Program-made: the position numbers and the translations under genes
Source: Proteiniphilum sp.
GTDB lineage: Bacteria; Bacteroidota; Bacteroidia; Bacteroidales; Dysgonomonadaceae
Direction: 5' to 3'
Length of the DNA: 15,680 nucleotides
Assembly: GCA_031284475.1 (NCBI GenBank)
Contig: JAISZV010000032.1
Span: 1 to 15,680 of the forward strand
The notes under the pieces: generated by a model
Seen by the model: only the letters and a program-made list of their open reading frames with translations
Told to the model about the DNA's origin: nothing
Database searches by the model: none
Shown here: piece by piece, positions 5,582 through 13,745 of the stretch
How positions within the stretch are numbered: the stretch's first letter is position 1
Layout: each line of letters starts with the position of its first letter

Positions 5582-6973
5582 CTAAATATTATCCCGGAGA
5601 AATATCTCAATCACCGGTACGTCCACATTGGGACGTTCTACGGGCAAGGTGAGGATTACATCATTTTCTCCCGATGATTCCGTAGTGTGGCTGCCGGATT
5701 GCGGTTGAGTCCTGAATTTTATTTCGGAACCGTCGTTCAATAATTGTGCATACTCTATTTTATCCTTAAAGCCGGGGAGATGGAGCGAATTGAAAGGCCA
5801 TTCGAGTACATGGATATACAGCCGGCGCGTTTCCGGATTATAAGTCGTAAGGCAGTTCCGGGGAGTTTTATATTCGTCCGGCGCCTGCGTGCAGCCGTAA
5901 ATCGACCGGCTATGGAATTTCATCCACTCACCTATGCCGGCGAGGCGTTCATTGGCGCGGTCATCAAATACGCCGCGGGCGGTTGGCCCGGCATTCAGCA
6001 ACAGGTTTCCTCCCTTGCTCACTGTTTCTATCAACATAACTACAAGCTGATGCACGCTTTTCCACGTGTATTCGTCCCTGTAATATCCCCATGAACCGGA
6101 GAATGTTTGGCAGGTTTCCCACGGCACACGTTCACCCCGGACGGTGGGCCATTCCTGCGGCATGAACTGCTCTGGAGTAGTGTAATCCCAGCCCCAGTCG
6201 GTATGGTCTAAGTCCGCCCGGTCATTGACAATAATATGGGGTTGCAACTGATGTACAAGCGCCAGCAGTTCTTCCGATTTCCAGTCCTCATACCCTTTCC
6301 CGTTCTCCCCGGGGTAAGAAAAATCGAGGAACAGTTCGTCTATCCGTCCGAATTGGGTCAATAATTCCGTCAACTGGTCTTTTAGATATTGACGATATAT
6401 GTTCATATCCCGGCTTTCGTTTGCTTTTTTTCTTTCTTCGGCGTTCGTTGGCCCGTTGGGATGTATCCTGTCATAGGTGAAATGGGGATGATGCCAGTCG
6501 ATCAGCGAATAATAAAATCCTATCCGTATTCCTTCCGCGCGAAAAGCGTCCACGAAAGGTTTTATCAGGTCTTTACCGTAGGGAGTATTGGTCACCTTGA
6601 AGTCGGTATGCTTAGAGTCCCAAAGGCAAAACCCCTCGTGATGCTTAGAGGTTAGTACTACATATTTCATCCCTGCTTTTTTTGCTTTGGCCGCCCATTC
6701 CTGGGGATTGTACAGGTCGGGATTGAAATGGTCGAAATATTTTTGGTAATCTTCGTCCGATATCCGCTCCGTTTGCTTCACCCATTCGTGCCGTGCCGGC
6801 AGGGCGTAAATACCCCAATGGATAAACATTCCGAACCGGTCGTTGGTCCACCATTCCATCCTTTGGGCTTTCTGTTCTTCGGTCTCGCTCCATGTTTGCC
6901 GTTGCGAGAACAGTAAATTGCTGCTAATCATAGTGAGAAAGACAACAGCCAAAATCATTTTTTTTGTGTTCAT
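5582..6973 (-). CDS. Secreted GH29 alpha-L-fucosidase
   Basis: GH29 enzymes release terminal alpha-L-fucose with retention of configuration. The 463-residue protein has a Sec signal peptide (MNTKKMILAVVFLTMISSNLLFSQ, about 1-24, no lipobox), then the GH29 TIM barrel: RFGMFIHWG (46-54) with H52, SKHHEGFCLWDSKHTDF (109-125) with the substrate-binding HH pair, GFYYSLIDWHH (about 152-162) and the nucleophile strand IDELFLDFSYPG, where D217 is the expected nucleophile. The nucleophile context is FLDFSY rather than the common WFDG. KGGNLLLNAGPTARG (about 326-340) and a short C-terminal beta-sandwich follow; no extra carbohydrate-binding module is present. Length is normal. It lies 85 bases after the other GH29 gene and is probably the last gene of the operon. 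Linkage preference cannot be told from sequence alone. Confidence 0.94.
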   Translation of the reverse strand: MNTKKMILAVVFLTMISSNLLFSQRQTWSETEEQKAQRMEWWTNDRFGMFIHWGIYALPARHEWVKQTERISDEDYQKYFDHFNPDLYNPQEWAAKAKKAGMKYVVLTSKHHEGFCLWDSKHTDFKVTNTPYGKDLIKPFVDAFRAEGIRIGFYYSLIDWHHPHFTYDRIHPNGPTNAEERKKANESRDMNIYRQYLKDQLTELLTQFGRIDELFLDFSYPGENGKGYEDWKSEELLALVHQLQPHIIVNDRADLDHTDWGWDYTTPEQFMPQEWPTVRGERVPWETCQTFSGSWGYYRDEYTWKSVHQLVVMLIETVSKGGNLLLNAGPTARGVFDDRANERLAGIGEWMKFHSRSIYGCTQAPDEYKTPRNCLTTYNPETRRLYIHVLEWPFNSLHLPGFKDKIEYAQLLNDGSEIKFRTQPQSGSHTTESSGENDVILTLPVERPNVDVPVIEIFLRDNI

Positions 6974-7058
6974 AGTGCTTAATTGTTATTATTTGATTAT
7001 TTAAACATTTACCTGAAATCTTCACCCGCTTCGGCGCCCCTTCGCAGGTACGGGTTTC

Positions 7059-9287
7059 TTATAAAAAATCCAGTTCGGAGATCGTTACAGATCTGCCATT
7101 CTCTGCAATGCCGGTAGCTTCCACGCGTACATAGCGGGTAGTTACCGGGTTGGCGAACCGGTGTGACCGCGGGGTAGGGTTGTTGATCAGGTTCCCGAAC
7201 TCAAAGGTTTCTACTGTTTTCCAGTTTTTCCCGTCGGCGCTGACCTGAATGATCCCTCTTGCCATCATTCCTTCGGGATGGAAGGTTTGCGGCGTATAGA
7301 CCATCGCTTTTAATTCCTGTTCTTTGCCGAGGTCGATGGCGATAAAATGGGGCGCAGCGCCGTCTTCCGATTGCCAGTAGGTACGGCGGTTCGCGTCGAA
7401 AGCCTGTGTAGCAGCCATGCGGTCATTTAGTTGACTGCTTGCCTTGAGTAATTTCCACTCTTTTTTTACGATCCCGAACGCTTCACTGTGTATCGCTCCC
7501 TGTACGCCATTGTTGAATGAAACCGCTTTCAGTACATTATTCTCCACTTTTATGGGGTTCTTATATTGGTATGAGTTCCGGGTAGGTTCCGATCCGTTGA
7601 GCGTGTAGAAAATCTCATATCCGGTATTCAGGTTGCCGGAGGCATTCTCGCCGTGAGGATTCCAGTTAAATTCGGCCTGCAACGGGGCAATGGCGACCAT
7701 CCCCTCTTTGTCGCGTGAAAACGCCAACTGCGGCGGGCGTGTAGGGTAATAATGCGCCGATACATGGCTGATAGCCGGATCGAGCCGCGATTCCAACACC
7801 CGGATACGGATCTTGTTGGTAGTAACCTCCGGAAAACGGAGAATACGCTTATAGCCGATATTAGTCGCTGTGGCAATTTCTTTCCATTGATTGTCCAACC
7901 AGGCGTCCACGGCATGTTGTTCCACCCGTTCGCTGTGGGTGGCGATGGCTTCCTGCAACATCAACCGGTTGATGGTTGCGGGAGCCCGCAGTGTAATGAC
8001 GATCTCGCGCTTGTTCTTGCCCAGTAGCAGGTATGTGTCCGGGTCTCCGTCCAACACCTGTTTTGGCCCTTTTGCATCCTGCAACAGGTTCTCTCCGTAT
8101 GTTTCCCTGATACGTTTTCCCACTTCCTCCAGTACCTCTACATCCCGGGGAGAGAATGCGCCTTCACGGTTAGGCGGGATATTCAGCAAAAGGGTGGCAT
8201 TACCGCCGACGGAACGTTCGTAAATGTCGAATACATCGTCGGCGCTCCGTACTTTCTGGTGTGTATCGTCGCGGTAGAACCATCCTTCACGGATGGAAGT
8301 ATCGGTTTCTGCCTGTTGATAATGGAGGTATTTTCCCTGATAGAGTTTCTCGCGTGAGCCGAGGTCGGTATCGGTAAGGTCATTGAACTGCGAAAGGGCG
8401 TCGGGGTTGTCGGCATAAGAGATTACATTCCATTCCGTTTGCCGTGTAGCTCCCGCTTCGTTTCCGCACCAGCGAATATCTTCTCGTCCGAAGATAACCG
8501 CTTTGGGCGCCAGGGTGCGGATCAGTTCCCGCCATGCGGGATAGTTGTATTTCTGCCCTCCCTTCCTTTTGGGATGCGCGCCGTCGAACCATACTTCGTG
8601 AATCTCGCCGTATTCGGTCAGTATCTCGAAAAGCTGGTTCAGGAAATATTCATTGTAATCATCCACTTCAAACTCAAACGTGGTTTTGTTTTCAAACGGA
8701 CGGCCCGGCACTTCGCGCGGAATGGTGCGTTTGGTATATTTACTCAGGTTGCCGTACAGCCCTTCCGGGTGTTCTATCTGGTACAAGTCTGCCGGTGAAA
8801 GGTAAAAGCCTAATTTCAGTCCGTATTTCCGGCACGATTCCGAGAGATCCTTGAGCACATCCCCTTTTCCGTTGCGGAAACCGGAAGACATGACGCCATG
8901 ACCGGTATAGCGGCTTTGCCATAGTACAAACCCGTCGTGATGTTTCGCGGTAAGGATCACTTTTTTCATTCCGGCTGCTTTCATGGTGCGGCACCACTGG
9001 TCGGCGTCGAGCGTTTTCAGATCGAAAACAGCCGGGTCTTCCATCCCGTCGCCCCATTCTTTACGGGTAAAGGTGTTAGGCCCGAAGTGGATAAAAGCGA
9101 TAAATTCATTTCTCAAAGCATCCAATTGATTCTCTGTAGGAACTACATGCGCCGCTTTTTCTATGATGGCTTCTTTACCGTCGCCCTCTTCTATTTTGAT
9201 GGTGCTTTGCGGGGTGATGGAACTTTGTGATCCCGTTTGACACGACAAAAGAAGAATGCCAAGTGCGGATAGGATTATTTTTTTCAT
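7059..9287 (-). CDS. Lipoprotein GH29 alpha-L-fucosidase with C-terminal F5/8C domain
   Basis: The 742-residue protein starts with a lipoprotein signal, MKKIILSALGILLLSC, whose C16 is the likely lipidation site, so it is probably surface or periplasmic-membrane anchored. The GH29 barrel shows FIAFIHFGPNTF (62-73), TAKHHDGFVLW (113-123), LGFYLSPADLY (about 159-169) and EVWFDGAHP, where D235 is the expected nucleophile. FIHFGPNTFT and the WFDGAHP context resemble the GH29-B group (1,3/1,4-fucosidases), which is an inference. After the barrel come a beta-sandwich, a chitobiase-C-like segment (YEIFYTLNGSEPTRNS, about 570-585) and a final discoidin/CBM32-like F5/8C domain (WKLLKASSQLNDRMAATQAF to ISELDFL). 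It begins 47 bases after the fucP stop codon and appears intact. Confidence 0.94.
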   Translation of the reverse strand: MKKIILSALGILLLSCQTGSQSSITPQSTIKIEEGDGKEAIIEKAAHVVPTENQLDALRNEFIAFIHFGPNTFTRKEWGDGMEDPAVFDLKTLDADQWCRTMKAAGMKKVILTAKHHDGFVLWQSRYTGHGVMSSGFRNGKGDVLKDLSESCRKYGLKLGFYLSPADLYQIEHPEGLYGNLSKYTKRTIPREVPGRPFENKTTFEFEVDDYNEYFLNQLFEILTEYGEIHEVWFDGAHPKRKGGQKYNYPAWRELIRTLAPKAVIFGREDIRWCGNEAGATRQTEWNVISYADNPDALSQFNDLTDTDLGSREKLYQGKYLHYQQAETDTSIREGWFYRDDTHQKVRSADDVFDIYERSVGGNATLLLNIPPNREGAFSPRDVEVLEEVGKRIRETYGENLLQDAKGPKQVLDGDPDTYLLLGKNKREIVITLRAPATINRLMLQEAIATHSERVEQHAVDAWLDNQWKEIATATNIGYKRILRFPEVTTNKIRIRVLESRLDPAISHVSAHYYPTRPPQLAFSRDKEGMVAIAPLQAEFNWNPHGENASGNLNTGYEIFYTLNGSEPTRNSYQYKNPIKVENNVLKAVSFNNGVQGAIHSEAFGIVKKEWKLLKASSQLNDRMAATQAFDANRRTYWQSEDGAAPHFIAIDLGKEQELKAMVYTPQTFHPEGMMARGIIQVSADGKNWKTVETFEFGNLINNPTPRSHRFANPVTTRYVRVEATGIAENGRSVTISELDFL

Positions 9288-9334
9288 TAGACATTATATT
9301 TTATGAAGATACCGCCCATATCATACGGTTCTAT

Positions 9335-10651
9335 TTATTTTACTTCTGTGTTGATACGCCTATGTCCATACCAGGCTACTACCACAAAACAGATAAGCGG
9401 CAGGATAAAAGACACATTTACAGAGGGGAATGATACTTTTATGGTTTCTATATCAATGATTCTTGCTTGCAGGGGCGGCAGTATTGATCCTCCCAATATG
9501 GCCATGATCAGTCCTGCTGCGCCGAATTTTGCATCATCGCCCATCCCTTTCAGCGCAATACCGTAGATAGTGGGAAACATCAGGGACATACAGGCCGATA
9601 CCGCTACCAGACAATAAAGCCCCCAGATATTCTGAAGAAAAATCACTCCCAGCGTAAATATTCCCGCGGCAATGGCAAATGCGCGTAACATTTTTCCGGG
9701 ATCGAAGAATTTCATCAGGTAAGTGGAGATTAACCGGCTGATACAGAAAATGATCATTGCAGCAATATTATACTTTTGCGATAATACTTCTGCTGCTTGC
9801 TCTTCCATTCCCTGACTCATGAAGATGCGCGTGCCGTATTGAATGATGAATGTCCAACACATGATCTGCGCGCCTACGTAAAAGAATTGCGCAATAACTC
9901 CCAGATAATAATTGGGAATGGAAAAAATCCGCTTCAGAGTGGCGCTGAAATGGAGGCTTTTGTCTGCGTCTCCATTTTTCGGCATTCTCATTATGAAGAT
10001 GATCAGAAACATTGCCACTACAATAATCCCTATTATTAAGTAAGGGGCAATAAGAATGGAAAGGTCGGATTGCTTTACCGCCTCAAATTCCGCATCGGGA
10101 AGTAAGGCCCGCTCGGCGGTACTCATGGGATTGATCCGCGCCTGAATGAATTTCATGGCGACGAACATTCCCAACAGCGATCCTATGGGATTGAACGCCT
10201 GCGCCATGTTAAGCCTGCGGATAGCGTTTTCTTCGGGCCCCATCGTCAGGATATAGGGATTGGCGCTGGTCTCAAGGAATGATAATCCGCATGTGAGTAC
10301 AAAATAGGCTGCCAGGAACGGGTAGTAGTTGCCTGACGTCATTGCAGGGAAAAACAGGAACGCGCCAACGGCATATAACGCCAATCCCAACAAAATTCCC
10401 GATTTGTAGGAACACTTTTTTATGAAGATGGCCGCAGGGAACGCCATAACAAAATAGCCTCCGTAAAAAGCCAGTTGCACCAGCGCACCCTGCGTAACGT
10501 TCATCCTGAAAATTTTCGAGAACGCCTTTACCATGGGATTGGTAATGTCGTTGGCAAAACCCCATAATGCGAAGCAGGCGGTAATGATGATAAACGGCAA
10601 CAGATAATTGACCCCGTTGTGTGTAAGTAATGGGAGTTTCGTTTTATTCAT
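9335..10651 (-). CDS. fucP: L-fucose:H+ symporter FucP
   Basis: FucP is a major facilitator superfamily permease of the inner membrane that imports L-fucose with a proton. The 438-residue protein is rich in hydrophobic segments consistent with 12 membrane helices. It has the two acidic residues known to matter in E. coli FucP: D35 in GFANDITNPM (counterpart of D46) and E127 in FLETSANPYI (counterpart of E135). The FLETSANPY block is the FHS-subfamily signature. The polar loop at about residues 172-196 and KNGD (about 226) mark the large cytoplasmic connection. It sits between fucI and the lipoprotein fucosidase, linking fucose release outside to isomerisation inside. An inverted repeat in the gap before it may tune its expression. 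The protein is complete. Confidence 0.95.
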   Translation of the reverse strand: MNKTKLPLLTHNGVNYLLPFIIITACFALWGFANDITNPMVKAFSKIFRMNVTQGALVQLAFYGGYFVMAFPAAIFIKKCSYKSGILLGLALYAVGAFLFFPAMTSGNYYPFLAAYFVLTCGLSFLETSANPYILTMGPEENAIRRLNMAQAFNPIGSLLGMFVAMKFIQARINPMSTAERALLPDAEFEAVKQSDLSILIAPYLIIGIIVVAMFLIIFIMRMPKNGDADKSLHFSATLKRIFSIPNYYLGVIAQFFYVGAQIMCWTFIIQYGTRIFMSQGMEEQAAEVLSQKYNIAAMIIFCISRLISTYLMKFFDPGKMLRAFAIAAGIFTLGVIFLQNIWGLYCLVAVSACMSLMFPTIYGIALKGMGDDAKFGAAGLIMAILGGSILPPLQARIIDIETIKVSFPSVNVSFILPLICFVVVAWYGHRRINTEVK

Positions 10652-10676
10652 CTTATCTTTTATTTAACCACCCTAT

Positions 10677-10719
10677 CTACTCTCCACCGGCAATTACCGG
10701 GGAAGAGTCCTGAGAGTAG
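10677..10719. promoter_or_regulatory. Inverted repeat between fucI and fucP
   Basis: CTACTCTC (10677-10684) is perfectly complementary to GAGAGTAG (10712-10719), with a second CCGG/CCGG pair inside. It fills most of the 81-base fucI-fucP gap. There is no T-run on the minus-strand exit side, so an mRNA-stabilising or attenuating hairpin is more likely than a full terminator. Confidence 0.5.
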
Positions 10720-10732
10720 TGTAATGCAATTA

Positions 10733-12501
10733 TTATTTATAAATGGGGCCGAAATTTTTACAGGCGCGGAAATCGGCGCCCTCTTTGTCCATTCCGAACG
10801 CGTTCCATGCCGACGGGCGGAAGATTACATCTTCTTCCACGTTATGCATGCATACCGGAATGCGGAGGATCGATGCGAGGGTGATCAGATCCTGTCCGAT
10901 GTGTCCGAGCTGATCGCTCCGTGATTGGCTCCCCAGGCGTTCATCACCGAATAAACGTCTTTGAAAGGCCCTTTTCCGGTAAGGCGCGGAGCAAACCAGG
11001 TAGTGGGCCATGTTTTATCGGTGCGTTGGTTGATAATATCGTGCACTTCGGGATCGAGGTCTACCGTCCACCCTTCGGCTATCTGGAGGACAGGCCCCAG
11101 GCCGTCCACCATATTCAGCCGTGACATAGTGACGGGCATGCCGCCTTTGGAGAGGAAAGTGGATGAATATCCGCCGCCGCGGAAATAATCGCGGTTGGCC
11201 GGTGACCAGGTTGTGGCTGCGAGGCAGGCTTTCGTTTCTTCATCGGCTATATTCCACGGCTCTTTCAGCGCCGGTTTCCCATTGAGATCCATGCGGCCTG
11301 TGCCGTCGAGCGTGGTGGCTCCCGAATTAATCAGGTGAATGACGCCGTTGGCCGCCAATCCCGTAAGCTCTTTGCCGGTGATGCGTTTCACGGCGTCGGG
11401 ACTCCAGTAGGTGCGTACGTCCGAAAAAAGTTGCGCCGTATTGGTCAGCAGATGGCCGAACAGCATGACGGCGGCATTCAGGGAATCGTTTTCGGTCGCG
11501 AATACATAGGCTTCGCGGACGCCGTTCCAGTCGAACGACGTATTCAGTATGGTTTCGCTGAAATCGCCGTTAGGCAAAAAATCCGTCCATTGCCGTTGTC
11601 CCTGAAATCCTCCGAAGATGGCATTGTGCCCGATTGCCTCTTCCTTGAAGCCCAATGCTTCAAGTTTAGGGTTGCCCTGCATCAGGTCGCGGATGATGAT
11701 GGTCATTTTTACCACAAACTCCCAGTCTTTGTCTTTTTCTTCCCGGCTTTTTTGTTTTTCCGGTCTGTTGAAGTCTGTACCTTCGTTCACTTTGCACTGT
11801 TTCTCCGTCCATGCCATGGCTTTTTCAAACTCTTCATGGTCGTAGATACCTTCCTGTATTCTGCGGAGTATTTCCGTGGAATCTATCGATTCGTTCCTGA
11901 CTCCCAGGTATTTCTGAAAGAAACCGGGATTGACGATGGAGCCGGCTATACCCATCGAAACGCTGCCGATGGAGAGGTATGATCGTCCCCTCATCGTGGC
12001 TACGGCCTGTGCGGCGCGTGCAAAACGCAGGAGTTTTTCCGCCACGTCGCCGGGAATGGTATTATCCCGGAGGTCTTGTACGTCGTGTCCGTAAATGCCG
12101 AAAGCGGGAAGCCCTTTCTGTGAATGGGACGCCAGCACTGCCGCCAGATAAACGGCGCCGGGGCGTTCCGTTCCGTTGAAACCCCAAACGGCTTTCGGGT
12201 AGTGAGGGTTCATGTCCATGGTTTCCGACCCGTAACACCAGCTTGAAGTAACGGTAATAGTAGCTCCTACGCCTTCTCGCTCAAATTTTTCCGCGCAAGC
12301 GGCGCTTTCGCCTACCCGGCCGATGGTGCCGTCGGCAATCACACATTCCACCGGGCTTCCGTCGCCGTTTTTTAAATTTGTACTGATCAACCCGGCAACT
12401 GCTTTTGCCAGATTCATCGTCTTCTCTTCGAGGCTCTCCCTGATACCTCCCTGACGTCCGTCAATGGTAGGACGAATTCCGATTTTAGGATACTTTCTCA
12501 T
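10733..12501 (-). pseudogene. fucI: L-fucose isomerase FucI, broken by a 1-base frameshift
   Basis: FucI converts L-fucose to L-fuculose using Mn2+. The first 531 residues align along their whole length with E. coli-type Fuc[25 protein letters not shown], and the metal ligands E337 (ATEND) and D361 (FSDVRTYW) at the same numbers as in the E. coli enzyme, plus H527 in WGANHGAIS. After GAIS the frame breaks and ends with SDTSDRI at the stop at 10885-10887. The missing tail ([18 protein letters not shown] to NFGPIYK, ending with TAA at 10733-10735) is perfectly readable in another frame. Family members have Tyr between S and G, so one base of that codon is lost near 10906-10909. Restored length would be 589 residues against 591 in E. 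coli. No slippery heptamer is present, so programmed frameshifting is unlikely. It starts 88 bases after the fucR stop. Confidence 0.93.
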
Positions 12502-12589
12502 ACGATTATTTTATTTTAGTCATGTTGGTTTCATATTACCTCAGTTTTTAGTGATTGCGTCCTGAACAGTGCTGATTACGGATAAAAAA

Positions 12590-13573
12590 TTAAAGAGAAT
12601 TTCGCAATACGATCTCTGTCGGCAAAAATTCCCGTACAGGATTTTCATTCATGATAAAATCGGCAGCCAGATACCCCATTCTTTCCCAATTAATCCCTAT
12701 GCTCGCTATTCCGTTCTCTATCACTTCATAGAACGGATTCTCATTATATGCCAGTAAGCCGTAATCTTTGCCCGCTTTGAGCCGTTCCGATCGCCCTTTT
12801 CTTATGATCTTAACGAGATCTTCCTGTTTGATAACCAGGTAAAATGCGTTTTTAGAAATGATCGTCTTTTCGGTGATCTCGCCGATGATCTCGAACGGCA
12901 GATTGTTGTCGATACAAAACTTACTAAAATACTCTTTACTGCTTTGCGGATGTTTGTGGTGTTTATTAAATACCAAAAACAACTTCCGGTATTTTTTTAA
13001 TCTTACTTTTATTGTCTCCAAAGCGTTGTAAAGGGCAGTATCAAAATCCTGGCAAACATAAGAATACCCGTTTTTGTCGAATTTTCCGAAGTCCAGTAAC
13101 AACAGTTTTTTTTTGTCAATCTTCGCCAGTACTTCCGAAAACCTTTCGTTGTGATAATTCATCACGAGGTAGTTATTATGCGTGCCTACACAATTACTGA
13201 TTATCTGGTTGAAAAGATGCTCATTGTACTGATGGAACCAGAGGTCGATCTCGTAGTAAGACGGGAGGCTCTCTTGCAAGGTATTGTACACCATCTCTTT
13301 AAAGGGAGTATATTCATCCAGTAACAATAAGATGTGTTTAATGGGCGAGGCTACATGATAGTTTTTGCCATGTACGGAGTCGATGATCTTTCTGTTTTTT
13401 AAATCGGTGAAAGCTTTGAAAACCGTATCGCGGGAGAGATGAAACTGTTTGCTCAACTGATTGATGGAGGGTAACTTATCTCCTATCTCCAATTCGTGTG
13501 CAGCAATGGACTTTTGAATAAAATCAGTCAATTGCTGCACTTTGGTGTTTTTGTTGTTGAACTCTAATTTCAT
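12590..13573 (-). CDS. fucR: GntR-family fucose-responsive regulator (FucR-like)
   Basis: Cytoplasmic DNA-binding regulator, by context controlling the fucose genes and relieved by a fucose-derived signal as in Bacteroides FucR. I choose ATG 13573 (MKLEFNNKNTKV, 327 residues). A longer frame to 13645 would place the promoter inside the gene, and its extra 24 residues (CPFCLFTFARRS...) do not look like GntR protein. Residues 1-72 are the GntR winged helix: VQQLTDFIQKSI, GDKLPSINQLSKQF, LSRDTVFKAFTDLKNRKII, then the wing. The rest is a periplasmic-binding-protein-like sensor (ILLLLDEYTPFKEM near 80; GLLAYNENPFYEVIENGIASIGIN near 280), as in LacI-type effector domains. Codon use is AT-richer than in fucI. 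It is divergent in composition but co-oriented with fucI, so the two may share a transcript. Confidence 0.88.
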   Translation of the reverse strand: MKLEFNNKNTKVQQLTDFIQKSIAAHELEIGDKLPSINQLSKQFHLSRDTVFKAFTDLKNRKIIDSVHGKNYHVASPIKHILLLLDEYTPFKEMVYNTLQESLPSYYEIDLWFHQYNEHLFNQIISNCVGTHNNYLVMNYHNERFSEVLAKIDKKKLLLLDFGKFDKNGYSYVCQDFDTALYNALETIKVRLKKYRKLFLVFNKHHKHPQSSKEYFSKFCIDNNLPFEIIGEITEKTIISKNAFYLVIKQEDLVKIIRKGRSERLKAGKDYGLLAYNENPFYEVIENGIASIGINWERMGYLAADFIMNENPVREFLPTEIVLRNSL

Positions 13574-13583
13574 CGGTTTAAGA

Positions 13584-13607
13584 ACTATACTATCCTGTAC
13601 TGTACTG
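13584..13607. promoter_or_regulatory. Paired 5-bp tandem repeats at the fucR start site, possible operator
   Basis: Just inside the predicted fucR transcript the plus strand reads ACTAT twice (13584-13593), one C, then CTGTA twice (13595-13604) and CTG. The segment overlaps the expected transcription start and is the kind of site where an autoregulating GntR protein could block RNA polymerase. The assignment is inferred from position only. Confidence 0.35.
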
Positions 13608-13614
13608 CGCCGGG

Positions 13615-13645
13615 CAAAGGTAAATAAACAGAACGGACAATACAA
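13615..13645 (-). promoter_or_regulatory. Bacteroidota-type promoter of fucR
   Basis: The minus strand has TACCTTTG at 13622-13615, a full match to the TAnnTTTG -7 element. A TTG lies at 13645-13643, with exactly 20 bases between the two, which fits the sigma-ABfr -33/-7 layout. Transcription would start near 13607, about 35 bases before the fucR ATG at 13573, which supports that start codon over the upstream one. Confidence 0.7.
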
Positions 13646-13745
13646 CTTTTTTTATATGTTATATATCATGTTTTTAATCCATACGCCTGTTATTAAAAGT
13701 TAAACCCTCTATCCGGTTCACAAAGCGGCGAAGGCCGAAATACCT

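Noticed and set aside
10906..10911. Programmed ribosomal frameshift in fucI
   Set aside because: There is no slippery heptamer or poly-A/T run at the site, and FucI is not known to use recoding; a one-base deletion is simpler.
10733..11011. Separate small gene of 92 codons downstream of fucI
   Set aside because: Its last 57 residues are the C-terminus of FucI in a shifted frame and the first part is out-of-frame FucI; it is not an independent gene.
11335..11982. Plus-strand ORF of 215 codons inside fucI
   Set aside because: It is a shadow of the strongly conserved fucI frame on the other strand.
13574..13645. Longer fucR start at 13645
   Set aside because: The extra 24 codons overlap the promoter boxes and do not resemble GntR protein; ATG 13573 gives the normal winged-helix start.
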